Of a DNA stretch of 64,000 nucleotides, positions 33,398 through 41,670 are shown piece by piece. Every line of letters begins with the position of its first letter. The first letter of the stretch is position 1. The position numbers and the translations under genes were made by a program. The stretch spans positions 1-64,000 of the forward strand of contig CAMBLG010000005.1 of the NCBI GenBank assembly GCA_945868435.1, written 5' to 3'. The DNA is from an uncultured Lachnospiraceae bacterium. Lineage in GTDB: Bacteria > Bacillota > Clostridia > Lachnospirales > Lachnospiraceae. The notes below the pieces were generated by a model, which saw only the letters and a list, made by a program, of their open reading frames with translations, had not been told where the DNA came from and made no database searches.

Positions 33398-34024
33398 TTA
33401 TTGTGAATATTCCGAGGACTGCTTAAATTGATTTACGGTCTTTTGGGAGGCCTCTTTTATAAACAGTTGAACCCATGTCTGATCCTTCAGATTGGTAGTC
33501 TTAGTTGACTCATCGTTGCAAGCTTCAGACTCTGCCAGGGATTCCATTTGTTCTTTTGACAGATATTGCAGGATCTTTAGGGTATTGAGCGAAAGTGACT
33601 CTTCCTCTTTTCCGCTTTCTATAAGGAATTCAAGGATTGCAATTGTTCCTTTGCAGGGATGATAGTCATCCGGGAAGAATTGTTCTCCTTGTTCTTCCGT
33701 CTCGTATATATTGTAAAGGACGGATCGGTACTCTTCGGTTTCATTCGGCAGCAGTAGCTCCGGGGAAGTTCTCTCCAGCTGTTCTTCGATTTCTTCTAAT
33801 TCTTTCAGATATTTAGCCTCATGCTCTGTGATATAGTTCTCTACCATCGCGTCGACATCCTCCGGAAATACGAGCGGTGAATGAACAAGGCTGTATCGTT
33901 CGATATCGGCGTCTTCACGGACTGTGTTTATCATCTCTTCCGCAGCTTCCTGTCGGTTTTTTAATGATAAATAGCGGCGTATATACGGGGTTTTTAAAAA
34001 GTTCCGGCATTCAACTATGGTCAT
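33398..34024 (-). CDS. Acidic hypothetical protein (208 aa)
   Basis: ATG 34024 follows AGGAGGAAG. It is very Glu-rich with coiled-coil-like segments (KYLKELEEIEEQLERT) and a conserved-looking C-terminal helix region. No membrane segment. Twelve bases after the stop of the lipoprotein gene at 34036, so probably co-transcribed with it. Function unknown. Confidence 0.8.
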   Translation of the reverse strand: MTIVECRNFLKTPYIRRYLSLKNRQEAAEEMINTVREDADIERYSLVHSPLVFPEDVDAMVENYITEHEAKYLKELEEIEEQLERTSPELLLPNETEEYRSVLYNIYETEEQGEQFFPDDYHPCKGTIAILEFLIESGKEEESLSLNTLKILQYLSKEQMESLAESEACNDESTKTTNLKDQTWVQLFIKEASQKTVNQFKQSSEYSQ

Positions 34025-34035
34025 CGTTCTTCCTC

Positions 34036-35133
34036 CTAATTGTCAATGCAGCGTTTACATGGGGCGTGTCCGTCAGAAATAAGATCTTCCATTGTGGTAT
34101 ACCGTTCATCTTTGTTTTTCTCGCTGATAGTCTCTGCAGAAGGACAATCCGGGAGATGAAACTTATGTGTGTTCGTGTTTAGAACATAGTTCTGCTTCTC
34201 ACTGTCTGGCGTGTCCGAACTATCGGGCGCTTCGCTTTCCTTGGGATCGTCCAGCATATGATCGTAATCAACGGCAACAGAATCCGTATCAAGAAAAACG
34301 CCGGTATATGAACTGCTTCCGTCGGCGTATGAAAATTCCAGTCCGGGCTGGCAGTTATAGAAGTATAGGTTGAAGCAGATTTCCTTTCCATTGTCCTCTA
34401 CGGACATTGCTTCAAGCAGGAGTCCTCTGCTCATAAGTTCTGAGTTTTTAAATACCGGTGTTGCCCTGTAGAGGACATGATTTCCAGTCTGTTCGATATA
34501 TCTTGCAACCATCTCTTCAAACGGCAGCATCTCCAGGTTTAAATATCGTGTTCCAGTGATTAAGTTGCGTTCATCGTCATTTAAGCCTGATAGAAGCCAT
34601 CCGATCATATGAGTGCGGTTTACGCAGTAAAGGCCGGCAACGCAGGGATATTTTTCCTGATTCCATCCGGACGGCTTAACGTTGCCGATCTCTCCCCTCT
34701 CCTCTCCTTCTTCTGGCATGGTTTCTACACCAAGGCAGGCAAAGGCAGGTGTACAGCGCCCAAGTTCGTCCAGTTCTCCCAATTGGATGAAAGCGTCCGT
34801 GGTCAGGTCGGCTTCACTGAAGAAGGGTTCCCCTTCGTTTACAATGTAATATGGTTCTCCGGAATATTCTGGCACTTCTGACAGCGTAAAACGGCCAGAT
34901 TCGACGTTTTCTTCGTCAGGGCTATCAAGATATGGCTCCGAGCCGTTCTGGTCTTCTACGCCCTGCTCTGAGGCTGATTCGGTGTCCCCTTCGTCAAAAG
35001 ATTCATTATATATGTTCTGGTTCGTGCTATTTGGGTTAAGTTCGGTTGGAAGCGTATTGCTGCATCCGGACAAAAGGAGAGACAGCAGGATGAGAAATGC
35101 TCCAAAAGATGTTTTTATTGTAACGTGTTTCAT
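34036..35133 (-). CDS. Lipoprotein of the DNA/RNA non-specific endonuclease (NucA/EndA-like) type
   Basis: A lipoprotein signal peptide ends with the lipobox LSGC (Cys24), placing it outside the membrane. Residues about 60-110 are an acidic linker. The catalytic-type domain contains CVNRTHMIGWLLSG (the DRGH-like position, His retained), NLITGTRYLNLEMLPFEEMV and HVLYRATPVF, the order seen in secreted NucA/EndA nucleases of Gram-positive bacteria. The C-terminus has a Cys motif, NTHKFHLPDCPSAETI...APCKRC, as in Ada-type metal-binding ends. It may degrade DNA at the surface, perhaps in transfer or competition (inference). Confidence 0.85.
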   Translation of the reverse strand: MKHVTIKTSFGAFLILLSLLLSGCSNTLPTELNPNSTNQNIYNESFDEGDTESASEQGVEDQNGSEPYLDSPDEENVESGRFTLSEVPEYSGEPYYIVNEGEPFFSEADLTTDAFIQLGELDELGRCTPAFACLGVETMPEEGEERGEIGNVKPSGWNQEKYPCVAGLYCVNRTHMIGWLLSGLNDDERNLITGTRYLNLEMLPFEEMVARYIEQTGNHVLYRATPVFKNSELMSRGLLLEAMSVEDNGKEICFNLYFYNCQPGLEFSYADGSSSYTGVFLDTDSVAVDYDHMLDDPKESEAPDSSDTPDSEKQNYVLNTNTHKFHLPDCPSAETISEKNKDERYTTMEDLISDGHAPCKRCIDN

Positions 35134-35160
35134 TTGATCTACCTCCTAGGCTGGTTTCAT

Positions 35161-35192
35161 AAAAAATACCAACCGCGGCTCTGCGGTTGGTA
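35161..35192 (-). terminator. Minus-strand terminator
   Basis: TACCAACCGC pairs with GCGGTTGGTA; on the minus strand it is followed by TTTTTT. It ends the membrane-protein gene at 35204. Confidence 0.85.
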
Positions 35193-35203
35193 TAAGTGTT
35201 TCG

Positions 35204-35692
35204 TTAATTTGAAGCAGGATTTTGTGTTTGTGTTCCTGTTGAAGCTGTAGTTGGTGTTGTAGCCGGTGCTCCTTGCGGTGTCCCAGCTGGTGCTGACTGT
35301 GGTTTACATTCGTCTATAACTGCAAGTATGTATTTTTGCCATTTATTAATTGGGGTAAACTTTCTCAATAACCAAAGTGCCACTAAAAGTATTGCGGCCA
35401 ATGTAAGAAATGACAAGATAACTGCAAAATTTTTGTCAGTGTCAGAGAATGTGGAATAGATAAAGGAAATTGCCGCTAAGGCAAAGGCGAGCATAGAGAA
35501 GACCTGACTAAGTGAATCGATAGTACTCGGCTCGGCTTCCACCTCTGCTTTTAACTGAAGGTATTGGTCCATGTTATTTCCGATATGATTTGTCACCTCT
35601 TCACGAGTTAACGTTATTCTGTTTTTATGGGATTCTTTCTCCTTCTTTTCCAGAGTTTTGCATAGTTCGTCTAAATCTGATGTATGTTTCAT
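35204..35692 (-). CDS. Membrane protein with two helices (162 aa)
   Basis: The start is ATG 35690-35692 behind AAAGGAGGG. A charged N-terminal helix (about 1-50) precedes two hydrophobic segments (VFSMLAFALAAISFIYS and FAVILSFLTLAAILLVALWLL, about 60-110), then a short loop and a Pro/Thr/Ala-rich tail. Function unknown. Confidence 0.75.
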   Translation of the reverse strand: MKHTSDLDELCKTLEKKEKESHKNRITLTREEVTNHIGNNMDQYLQLKAEVEAEPSTIDSLSQVFSMLAFALAAISFIYSTFSDTDKNFAVILSFLTLAAILLVALWLLRKFTPINKWQKYILAVIDECKPQSAPAGTPQGAPATTPTTASTGTQTQNPASN

Positions 35693-35789
35693 AGGTAAAA
35701 CCCTCCTTTGAAACATTATACCATAAATAAATAAATTCTCAATATGAGCTTGTCAATGTTCGTAGGCTGAGGTGTCGGCCGTAGCAGAA

Positions 35790-35951
35790 TCACTTATCGT
35801 TCTTTGTAAGAACCCTTCGTTGCCTGGACCGTCGGCTAACAATTTCAATCTCAGACCTGTTTTCAAATATCACAACCCAGTGTTCCGGATTGAGATGGTG
35901 TTTTCGGATAATGGCCGCCTGTTCCTTTGAAGGTTCTGTTTCGCGCAGCAT
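35790..35951 (-). CDS. Small hypothetical protein (53 aa)
   Basis: ATG 35949-35951 follows AGAGGCG. MLRETEPSKEQAAIIRKHHL... then NPEHWVVIFEN...IVSRRSR, a layout I associate with short uncharacterised element proteins (helix, then a WVV strand, then a basic end). Function unknown. Confidence 0.7.
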   Translation of the reverse strand: MLRETEPSKEQAAIIRKHHLNPEHWVVIFENRSEIEIVSRRSRQRRVLTKNDK

Positions 35952-36001
35952 CGTTTCGCCTCTTTTCCTCTCTTTGTCTTGCGTCCGGTTCTTTGGGTGC
36001 C

Positions 36002-36181
36002 TTAGTTTTTATATGTGCTGATCAGGAGCTGCCGGAGTTCCACATGCTCTTCATGGCTGATTTGGCCCTGGACTAGGGACATACTGATTTCACGGCGTGC
36101 GTCCCTGGATGTTTCAAACTCCAGATTGAGAATGCGGTTTTTAAGAGTTTCATATCTGTTCTGCCCGGTAGAGTTTTTCAT
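36002..36181 (-). CDS. Small helical protein (59 aa)
   Basis: ATG 36179-36181 follows AAGGAGGTG. The product MKNSTGQNRYETLKNRIL... is predicted helical and charged. Function unknown; part of a run of small minus-strand genes. Confidence 0.75.
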   Translation of the reverse strand: MKNSTGQNRYETLKNRILNLEFETSRDARREISMSLVQGQISHEEHVELRQLLISTYKN

Positions 36182-36226
36182 GCTGACACCTCCTTGGGAT
36201 CTTTTCTGTTATCTGCGGTAGTGCAT

Positions 36227-36814
36227 TTACTGCTGCAGCAGTGTAATAAGATTGTCCAGTTCCTTTTCGTAGTATGCAAATGTGATTGTGTTGTTTTGAA
36301 CCAGCTTCTTTAAGATGTCCTCCGGTATGTATATTGTGGTCGGCATAGAATCTCCGGATTCGGAACTGCAGTTTTTAATCTTTACATTAGTCCACTCTTC
36401 GATAATTATGTCATGTGCGCGTTCCTTGAATAAGGCATCGAATTTCTCATATGCGGTCAGAGCTTCCGTGCAGAAGTCATACAACTGGTACCATTCTGTA
36501 TAAGCGTCAGTATTTACCAGATGAATGCTTTGAACCGCGCCTGGTATCTGCAGAAGAAGAAAGCACACTGATAGAAAAAGAAAAACAGCTATATGGATTC
36601 CAGTGTGTTTCTGCAGGAATGTTTCTGCTTGCGGTATCAGACAGATGATTCCCGTAAATAGTGCGCCGGGAATCATAGATGCGGCCAAAGTGTGCAGCAT
36701 CTGGCTCCCGATGGATGACCTTTTCTTATGCATGAGGTGCCGTATGCGATTTCTGCAAAGCTGCTTTATGATCTGGATGTCGTCCTTTGTGTATGGGGTT
36801 TCTTTTATTTTCAT
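36227..36814 (-). CDS. Membrane protein with two helices (195 aa)
   Basis: ATG 36812-36814 overlaps the stop of the upstream gene (ATGA), indicating translational coupling. Two hydrophobic segments (MIPGALFTGIICLI and IHIAVFLFLSVCFLLLQIPG, about 45-95) separate a basic N-terminal cytoplasmic helix from a C-terminal soluble domain. Function unknown. Confidence 0.8.
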   Translation of the reverse strand: MKIKETPYTKDDIQIIKQLCRNRIRHLMHKKRSSIGSQMLHTLAASMIPGALFTGIICLIPQAETFLQKHTGIHIAVFLFLSVCFLLLQIPGAVQSIHLVNTDAYTEWYQLYDFCTEALTAYEKFDALFKERAHDIIIEEWTNVKIKNCSSESGDSMPTTIYIPEDILKKLVQNNTITFAYYEKELDNLITLLQQ

Positions 36815-36981
36815 CTCGTGTCCTTTGAAGTGCTGCTTTTCATTGCTTTGAGGTAGTATGGGACCTGCTTGAATCTCTTGGACGCTTTGACGTCAACTGG
36901 AGGTTCACGGTTTGGTAAATCCCGTTTATGTATGAGTTTAACTTTCCCTTTTTCTACAAATTTCTGACTTGGATCTGTCAT
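36811..36981 (-). CDS. Small basic protein, first gene of a coupled pair (56 aa)
   Basis: ATG 36979-36981 follows AAAGGAGACG, about 30 nt from a 19-nt-spacer promoter. MTDPSQKFVEKGKVKLIH... is basic and probably disordered. It overlaps the next gene by four bases (ATGA). Function unknown. Confidence 0.75.
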   Translation of the reverse strand: MTDPSQKFVEKGKVKLIHKRDLPNREPPVDVKASKRFKQVPYYLKAMKSSTSKDTR

Positions 36982-37012
36982 TGTCGTCGTCTCCTTTCAT
37001 ATGGTGTATGCT

Positions 37013-37043
37013 AGTTTAGTCATAAACCATGATAAAAAGTCAA
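37013..37043 (-). promoter_or_regulatory. Minus-strand promoter of the 19-nt-spacer family
   Basis: TTGACT (complement of 37038-37043), 19-nt spacer ending ATGGTTTATGAC, then TAAACT (complement of 37013-37018). Serves the pair 36811-36981 and 36227-36814. Confidence 0.7.
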
Positions 37044-37076
37044 TAATAATAGACCGAATTCTTTAGGGGAATTCGG
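37044..37076 (-). terminator. Minus-strand terminator
   Basis: CCGAATTC and GAATTCGG form an 8-bp stem, followed on the minus strand by a T-rich stretch. Ends the gene at 37109. Confidence 0.7.
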
Positions 37077-37108
37077 CCTAAGCGGCATCTGTTACAATTA
37101 TTTGGCTG

Positions 37109-37528
37109 TCATTCTGGTATATAGGAGTCAAATGTTCCGGACTGTTCGTGGTACCACTCGATTAACTTGTTTTTTACGTTATTCTTCATTTCATAGGTCT
37201 CCTTGATGAACTGGGCTCCGTGTTCCATGTACTCTATGTATTCCGAGAGTTCTGTGTCGGAGGTGTGTTTGGGGTTTGTGGAGTCTTTGTCCTCTGCAGG
37301 TTTGTCCTGCGATGAACTATTGTTCCCGGAGGAACTCTGACCGGCAGATGAAGGTTGTGTCTGCGTGTTTTCTACGGGCAGATTCTGCGTATTGTAGGTT
37401 GGGTACGGTCCTGGCTTCTTTGTGAAGGGTAAAAGAGCTTTGTCTTTTGCCAGATATAATAGGATCAGTAGAAGGACTATGATCAGAGCGGTTCTTGGCC
37501 AGCGGTTTTTAATGAGCTGTTTTAGCAT
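37109..37528 (-). CDS. Single-pass membrane protein (139 aa)
   Basis: ATG 37528 follows AAAGGAGG. One N-terminal hydrophobic helix (ALIIVLLLILLYLA) is followed by a Ser/Gln/Pro/Asn-rich external linker and a C-terminal helical segment. No lipobox. Function unknown. Confidence 0.8.
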   Translation of the reverse strand: MLKQLIKNRWPRTALIIVLLLILLYLAKDKALLPFTKKPGPYPTYNTQNLPVENTQTQPSSAGQSSSGNNSSSQDKPAEDKDSTNPKHTSDTELSEYIEYMEHGAQFIKETYEMKNNVKNKLIEWYHEQSGTFDSYIPE

Positions 37529-37698
37529 GAAAAACCTCCTTTTGTTGCTATTTTATTTGTCAAGTGGGATGAATGGACAGGATATATCCAAGGATACTGC
37601 TGGTCCGTTCCTTGGTAATCACAAGGAAACGGGATATACCAGCAGCCCGGCATCCGAAGGACGCCAGAAAATAAATATAAGATTACGCGTTCATAATA

Positions 37699-38748
37699 TC
37701 ATAATCCATAAATATTTGCAATTTTTAATGCGCTGTCGGTTCTTCCGTCAATCGTAATGATTTCGACATTTGGGTGATCCCTCATGGAGAGAATTTGTCC
37801 GGTATCCAGGAGGTAAATGTCTGGCCGGTCGGGGGAGTCTTTATAGTTTCGGATCACGACTCCTTTACAATTGTTGGATAACCGGACCATAAGGCCAATC
37901 GCGTATGGCTGTATGCTTCTTGCCAGGCTTTCAGCGCATGCGGGATGGAATAACGTGCCACTGTTATTTTTGATGTAAGCTAACGCTTCTCTCGGACTGT
38001 TTGCATCCTTATAGCTTCTTTTGGAGGTCAGGGCATCCCATACGTCTGCAACATGAATAATCTGGGCGTATATATGGATTTTATCTGCATATATGCCAAA
38101 GGGGTAACCACTTCCGTCATAATTCTCATGGTGCAGCAGTACGCCCGTCTTGACTTCGTGGCTGATCTCCGGCTCAGCTTTTAAAATATCGTATCCTGCT
38201 TTTGGGTGAAGGTTTAAAAGCTCTCGTTCTTTTGGGGTTAATGGTTCCTTTTTGTTTAATATGGCGACCGGTATCTTAACTTTTCCAATGTCGTGGAGAA
38301 ATGCTGCAGACGCCAGCTCTTTTAACCCGGGCTCTCGAAGTTTTAAGTCGATTCCGATTAAAATTGCGGTGATGGCGACATTGATGCTATGAGAGAAGGT
38401 GTAGCTGTCATATTCGGCTAGTCGGATCATGTTTGGGATGTTCTGTGGGGAGCTGGTCAGTTCATCCACAAGGCTGTTTGCTGCCATTACGCATGCGTCA
38501 AAGTTCTGGTTTTTGTATGACGCGGCCGCAAGCCGTATAGTTTCCTTTGATATGATCTGTGATGCAAACGGAGAGTTTATTTCGTCGTCATAGATGTATA
38601 CTCCTGGAATATCTAACGATTTTATCTTTCCGAGTTCTTTGGAACCGATTACGGTATTTGTGGGTAGCAGTCTTCTGCCGTATCCATTGTAGAGAACGGA
38701 CGCCAGTACCATTCCTTTTGCCAGATTTTCTTTTTCTACATATCGCAT
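37699..38748 (-). CDS. HD-GYP domain cyclic-di-GMP phosphodiesterase
   Basis: ATG 38748 follows GGGGAATG. The HD-GYP core runs from about residue 105 to 285: FSHSINV (His120), FLHDIGKVKIP (His152-Asp153), the signature HHENYDGSGYP (206-216) and VADVWDALTS. All metal ligands expected of an active enzyme are present. The N-terminal 100 residues have no recognisable sensor. HD-GYP enzymes hydrolyse c-di-GMP, so the plasmid could lower host c-di-GMP and thereby affect surface attachment or pili (inference). Confidence 0.93.
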   Translation of the reverse strand: MRYVEKENLAKGMVLASVLYNGYGRRLLPTNTVIGSKELGKIKSLDIPGVYIYDDEINSPFASQIISKETIRLAAASYKNQNFDACVMAANSLVDELTSSPQNIPNMIRLAEYDSYTFSHSINVAITAILIGIDLKLREPGLKELASAAFLHDIGKVKIPVAILNKKEPLTPKERELLNLHPKAGYDILKAEPEISHEVKTGVLLHHENYDGSGYPFGIYADKIHIYAQIIHVADVWDALTSKRSYKDANSPREALAYIKNNSGTLFHPACAESLARSIQPYAIGLMVRLSNNCKGVVIRNYKDSPDRPDIYLLDTGQILSMRDHPNVEIITIDGRTDSALKIANIYGL

Positions 38749-38838
38749 GTTTCATTCCCCTTTTGTAAATTCTAAGGAGATTTTCCCCACGACCCCTTGT
38801 GTTTTGTCAAGAAAAACATGAAATTTTATTCTTGGAGT

Positions 38839-39390
38839 TTAAGAGTACATTTCTTTTCGGCGTTTCTGCGCGTTGTCATGTCTTAGGATGTAGCTGAGGA
38901 TCTGATCAACCGTTAAGGATTTTGTAAACTGCACATGGTACGTTTCTGCCTGATTCCTTCTCAACTCGTAATTTTTGTGGTAAAGCGTTGTTTCCCCTGC
39001 TTCGTTTGGGTGAAAATACCATTTTCCGATATCTGTTGTGATATAGATAAAGGAATCCTTGATTTCGTACGTCAGACTGTGTTTTTCGCAGAATCTGGAC
39101 ACTCTGTTGCACGCATTGGAGAAGAACTGATCCTGAGTATATTCATCTACGTGCAGCAGTCCCATAAGATCTGCTTCTTCCATTGTCTCTGGATCTGCTT
39201 CTGGCTGACTGGATTTTCCCGGATCTGATGATGGGGATGGGATGTCTGGTAGTGTATGGTTTTCTTCTGTTGGGACTTTCCGAAGCTGTGTATAGTTTTT
39301 GCTGGCAGCATAGATGCTTCTCTTCTGCTCCAGTCTTCTTATCTCCTTTTCTCTTTGTATGTCGCTTATGATCATGTTTATCAATTTCAT
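38839..39390 (-). CDS. Hypothetical protein (183 aa)
   Basis: ATG 39390 follows AAAAGGAATG. It has a charged N-terminal helix, a disordered Pro/Ser/Glu linker (about 45-75), and an alpha/beta C-terminal domain with FIYITTDIGKWYFHPNE. No membrane segment. Function unknown. Confidence 0.75.
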   Translation of the reverse strand: MKLINMIISDIQREKEIRRLEQKRSIYAASKNYTQLRKVPTEENHTLPDIPSPSSDPGKSSQPEADPETMEEADLMGLLHVDEYTQDQFFSNACNRVSRFCEKHSLTYEIKDSFIYITTDIGKWYFHPNEAGETTLYHKNYELRRNQAETYHVQFTKSLTVDQILSYILRHDNAQKRRKEMYS

Positions 39391-39437
39391 ATTGCTGCAT
39401 TCCTTTTCGGGCTGTATGATTCGTATGGTATACAGCT

Positions 39438-39468
39438 ATTTAAGATACAGACCATGGTGAAATGTCAA
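39438..39468 (-). promoter_or_regulatory. Minus-strand promoter with 19-nt spacer
   Basis: TTGACA (complement of 39463-39468), 19-nt spacer, TTAAAT (complement of 39438-39443). Serves the gene at 38839-39390. Confidence 0.55.
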
Positions 39469-39483
39469 GATTTAATTCTCACT

Positions 39484-39604
39484 CTTGAACTTTGGTGGAA
39501 GTATGCTATAATGATAATATAAATTTTTTATTTTATTTAAGCACGGAATTCATTCGGTGTTTTAGATTACTGGCACAGTACTCTCGCTTTGGCGGGAGTT
39601 TTTT
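39484..39604 (+). promoter_or_regulatory. Promoter and leader terminator upstream of the 85-aa membrane protein
   Basis: CTTGAA and TATAAT (39507-39512) are 17 nt apart. About 70 nt downstream CTCTCGC/GCGGGAG (39581-39598) is followed by six Ts, an intrinsic terminator that sits before the gene at 39659, as in the leader at 4598. Confidence 0.6.
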
Positions 39605-39658
39605 CGTGTCTGGAAAGTTGGTCGTTGGTCCCTATGTGTGGACGGAAAGGTGGTCGTT

Positions 39659-39916
39659 ATGTTGAACTATTTGTATTCAGAAGACGGAACGTGGCTGTTG
39701 TTCCTTTTGTGTGTCGTTGCTTCTTTTGGCATTTGCGCAATTGCCGGAAGAATCATCGGAAATATCAGGAGGAAGATCCGCCGGTGTATCCGGATGCTTC
39801 GCAGGGGGCTCTCCGCAGGGCATTTATACAGTGCCCAGTTGAGAAGACTGCGAGTGGAGCGCAGAAAGGTTTCGCGAAAAGTGATATGCTTTTTGCTTGA
39901 AATCTTAAGAGCGTAA
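39659..39916 (+). CDS. Small membrane protein with basic tail (85 aa)
   Basis: The start is ATG 39659 after GAAAGGTGGTCGTT. One hydrophobic segment (WLLFLLCVVASFGICAIAG) is followed by a strongly Arg-rich amphipathic tail (RRKIRRCIRMLRR). Function unknown. The leader has a terminator hairpin and a GTCC...GGAC hairpin that match the leader of the BspA gene at 4887. Confidence 0.75.
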   Translation: MLNYLYSEDGTWLLFLLCVVASFGICAIAGRIIGNIRRKIRRCIRMLRRGLSAGHLYSAQLRRLRVERRKVSRKVICFLLEILRA

Positions 39917-39917
39917 G

Positions 39918-39960
39918 AAATAGAGGCTTGGAGTTCGGTAGCTCCAGCCTCTATTTTCTT
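39918..39960. terminator. Bidirectional terminator
   Basis: AAATAGAGGCT-GGAG pairs with CTCC-AGCCTCTATTT with one bulge. It lies between the convergent genes ending at 39916 and 39962. Confidence 0.8.
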
Positions 39961-39961
39961 T

Positions 39962-40888
39962 TCATTTGTAGTTGTTTATATTGCTGATATATTCTTTTGA
40001 CCGCTTCAGTTCGTGCGGACCGTATGCGATCAGGTATACCAGTTTGGTATCATTCATGGCTCTGATCGTGGCGCGCCACTGCTTCTGGCTTAAATTCATC
40101 CGCACGGTATGGTCTTCTGTCCTGGTAGTATCGTTGGGGATTATGCCTTTGCATTCAGCATAGTAATTTCGGATCTCAACTTCATAGACAGCTTCATCCT
40201 GAAGTCTGCAGGTTACTTTAAGCTGATAAACCAGCTGTTTTCCATCCCCTCTTTTGGTGCTGTCTACTGTTCGTATTCCGGTATCAATAATTTCGATGGG
40301 CTTAAAGTATTCTGTGGGAGTATCTGTCTCAGGAGCCAGGCGGTTTGATTTAAACATTTCCACAGCTGCAGTTATGGCCTCGAACTGGCTTTTGTTATTC
40401 CGGTGCATGTCAAAGCGTTCTCTGAGCCAGGATGCATTTCTTTCCAACTCCGACAGGTTCTCTGGCGATTCTAGGAGTGCCTGCGCAGGTGTCATTCCAC
40501 GGCATTCTCCTATGGAGATTGTTTGCGTGAAGGCCAGACGCTCATTTGGATCGATTTGTCTGCTCTGCGTTGGATTGTCCTGTGTTTCGTATCTTTTTTG
40601 CATAATTCTGGTGGTTGCATAATCCGTTGTTGCCTGGATTTCCTCCAGATCATCATTTGAAATGTTTCCATATACGATCGTGGTCTGCCGCTTCTTTTCA
40701 ATTAAGGTAAAGCGGAACCTTGAATAGTCTGCAAATATCTGCAATGGACTAGGAATCATGCCGCCAGCGTCAGGCGTTTCGGGTACTGGCGCTAGGTAAT
40801 CTTCCAGCGAAAACGTCCATGTCTCCTTATTTGTGTTCTTTTTAATAAAATGTTTGATTTCCCTTGGATGCGCGATCTTAGCCATCAT
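39962..40888 (-). CDS. Hypothetical protein (308 aa)
   Basis: Starts at ATG 40888 or 40885 after GCGGAGG. A soluble, mixed alpha/beta protein with a beta-rich C-terminal half (TVDSTKRGDGKQLVYQL and VYEVEIRNYYAE). No Cys cluster or catalytic motif. I do not recognise it. Confidence 0.8.
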   Translation of the reverse strand: MMAKIAHPREIKHFIKKNTNKETWTFSLEDYLAPVPETPDAGGMIPSPLQIFADYSRFRFTLIEKKRQTTIVYGNISNDDLEEIQATTDYATTRIMQKRYETQDNPTQSRQIDPNERLAFTQTISIGECRGMTPAQALLESPENLSELERNASWLRERFDMHRNNKSQFEAITAAVEMFKSNRLAPETDTPTEYFKPIEIIDTGIRTVDSTKRGDGKQLVYQLKVTCRLQDEAVYEVEIRNYYAECKGIIPNDTTRTEDHTVRMNLSQKQWRATIRAMNDTKLVYLIAYGPHELKRSKEYISNINNYK

Positions 40889-40913
40889 AACCTCCGCTTA
40901 TCTGTATTGTGTT

Positions 40914-41543
40914 TTATGATACATACTCGGAAAAAATTGTATACTGGCCGCTGACATACTTGTGTGCCCAGCTTTTGCCTTCACACCTCGTAGGATACAA
41001 AATGATCTTTTGTAAAACTGGGTTACTGCTTTCTGCGTTGCGGGCGGTGGTGGTTGCCTTTGTCTTTTTCGCAATAGCAGGCTTCGTCTTTTCCTCTTCG
41101 TTTTTAGGCGCTTCCTTACAGGAAGGACTTTTTCTTTTCTTCTTAATGCCTATTTTCTGAAGAACTTTATTACACTTTGACGTCGCACTTGACGTGATGT
41201 TCTTAGGCACCTCGTAGTCCATGTAATGCATTTCTCCATCATTGTCCAGGTAATATACACTTCTACCGTTGTTTTTCTCCAGTGTATAGGTCTTTGTGCG
41301 CGTGTTGTATGTGTACCGGAACCCAAAGCAGTCCGGAGCATAATTTTCGCCGTCGATCGCCTTTGCTTTCTTGACGATTGCGTTTGGCATGTTTTTCATA
41401 ATCATCGCAAAGGATACGATTCCTTTCGCCTTGTCCAGCTTGTATTCATTAATACCTGATATCACTTCTGTTTTTACCATAATGTTCACCGGCAGCTTTG
41501 CGGCCGCGCTCTCCTTTCCTAGAATGTTGTCTTTCTTTACCAT
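40914..41543 (-). CDS. Hypothetical protein with Lys-rich linker (209 aa)
   Basis: The start is uncertain. ATG 41541-41543 is used, but it overlaps a possible -10 (TTGACA at the complement of 41568-41573, 17 nt, TATTGT). The next in-frame ATG (about 41480, MVKTEVISG) lies about 28 nt from an AAAGGAG site. The N-terminal domain (to about 120) is alpha/beta; then comes a Lys/Ala/Thr-rich linker and a short C-terminal segment ending YTIFSEYVS. Function unknown. Confidence 0.7.
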   Translation of the reverse strand: MVKKDNILGKESAAAKLPVNIMVKTEVISGINEYKLDKAKGIVSFAMIMKNMPNAIVKKAKAIDGENYAPDCFGFRYTYNTRTKTYTLEKNNGRSVYYLDNDGEMHYMDYEVPKNITSSATSKCNKVLQKIGIKKKRKSPSCKEAPKNEEEKTKPAIAKKTKATTTARNAESSNPVLQKIILYPTRCEGKSWAHKYVSGQYTIFSEYVS

Positions 41544-41604
41544 AACAATACTACGATAAAGGAGCGGTGTCAAGAGAAAATTTTATAGTTCCTTATTGTT
41601 TTTC

Positions 41605-41635
41605 TTGACATTGGTTGGATGTTTGTTCGTATAAT
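41605..41635 (+). promoter_or_regulatory. Promoter with 19-nt spacer
   Basis: TTGACA (41605-41610) and TATAAT (41630-41635) are exactly 19 nt apart, 36 nt upstream of the gene at 41671. Confidence 0.7.
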
Positions 41636-41670
41636 GCTTACATACTACAATGGAGGTGTAAAAATAAAAT

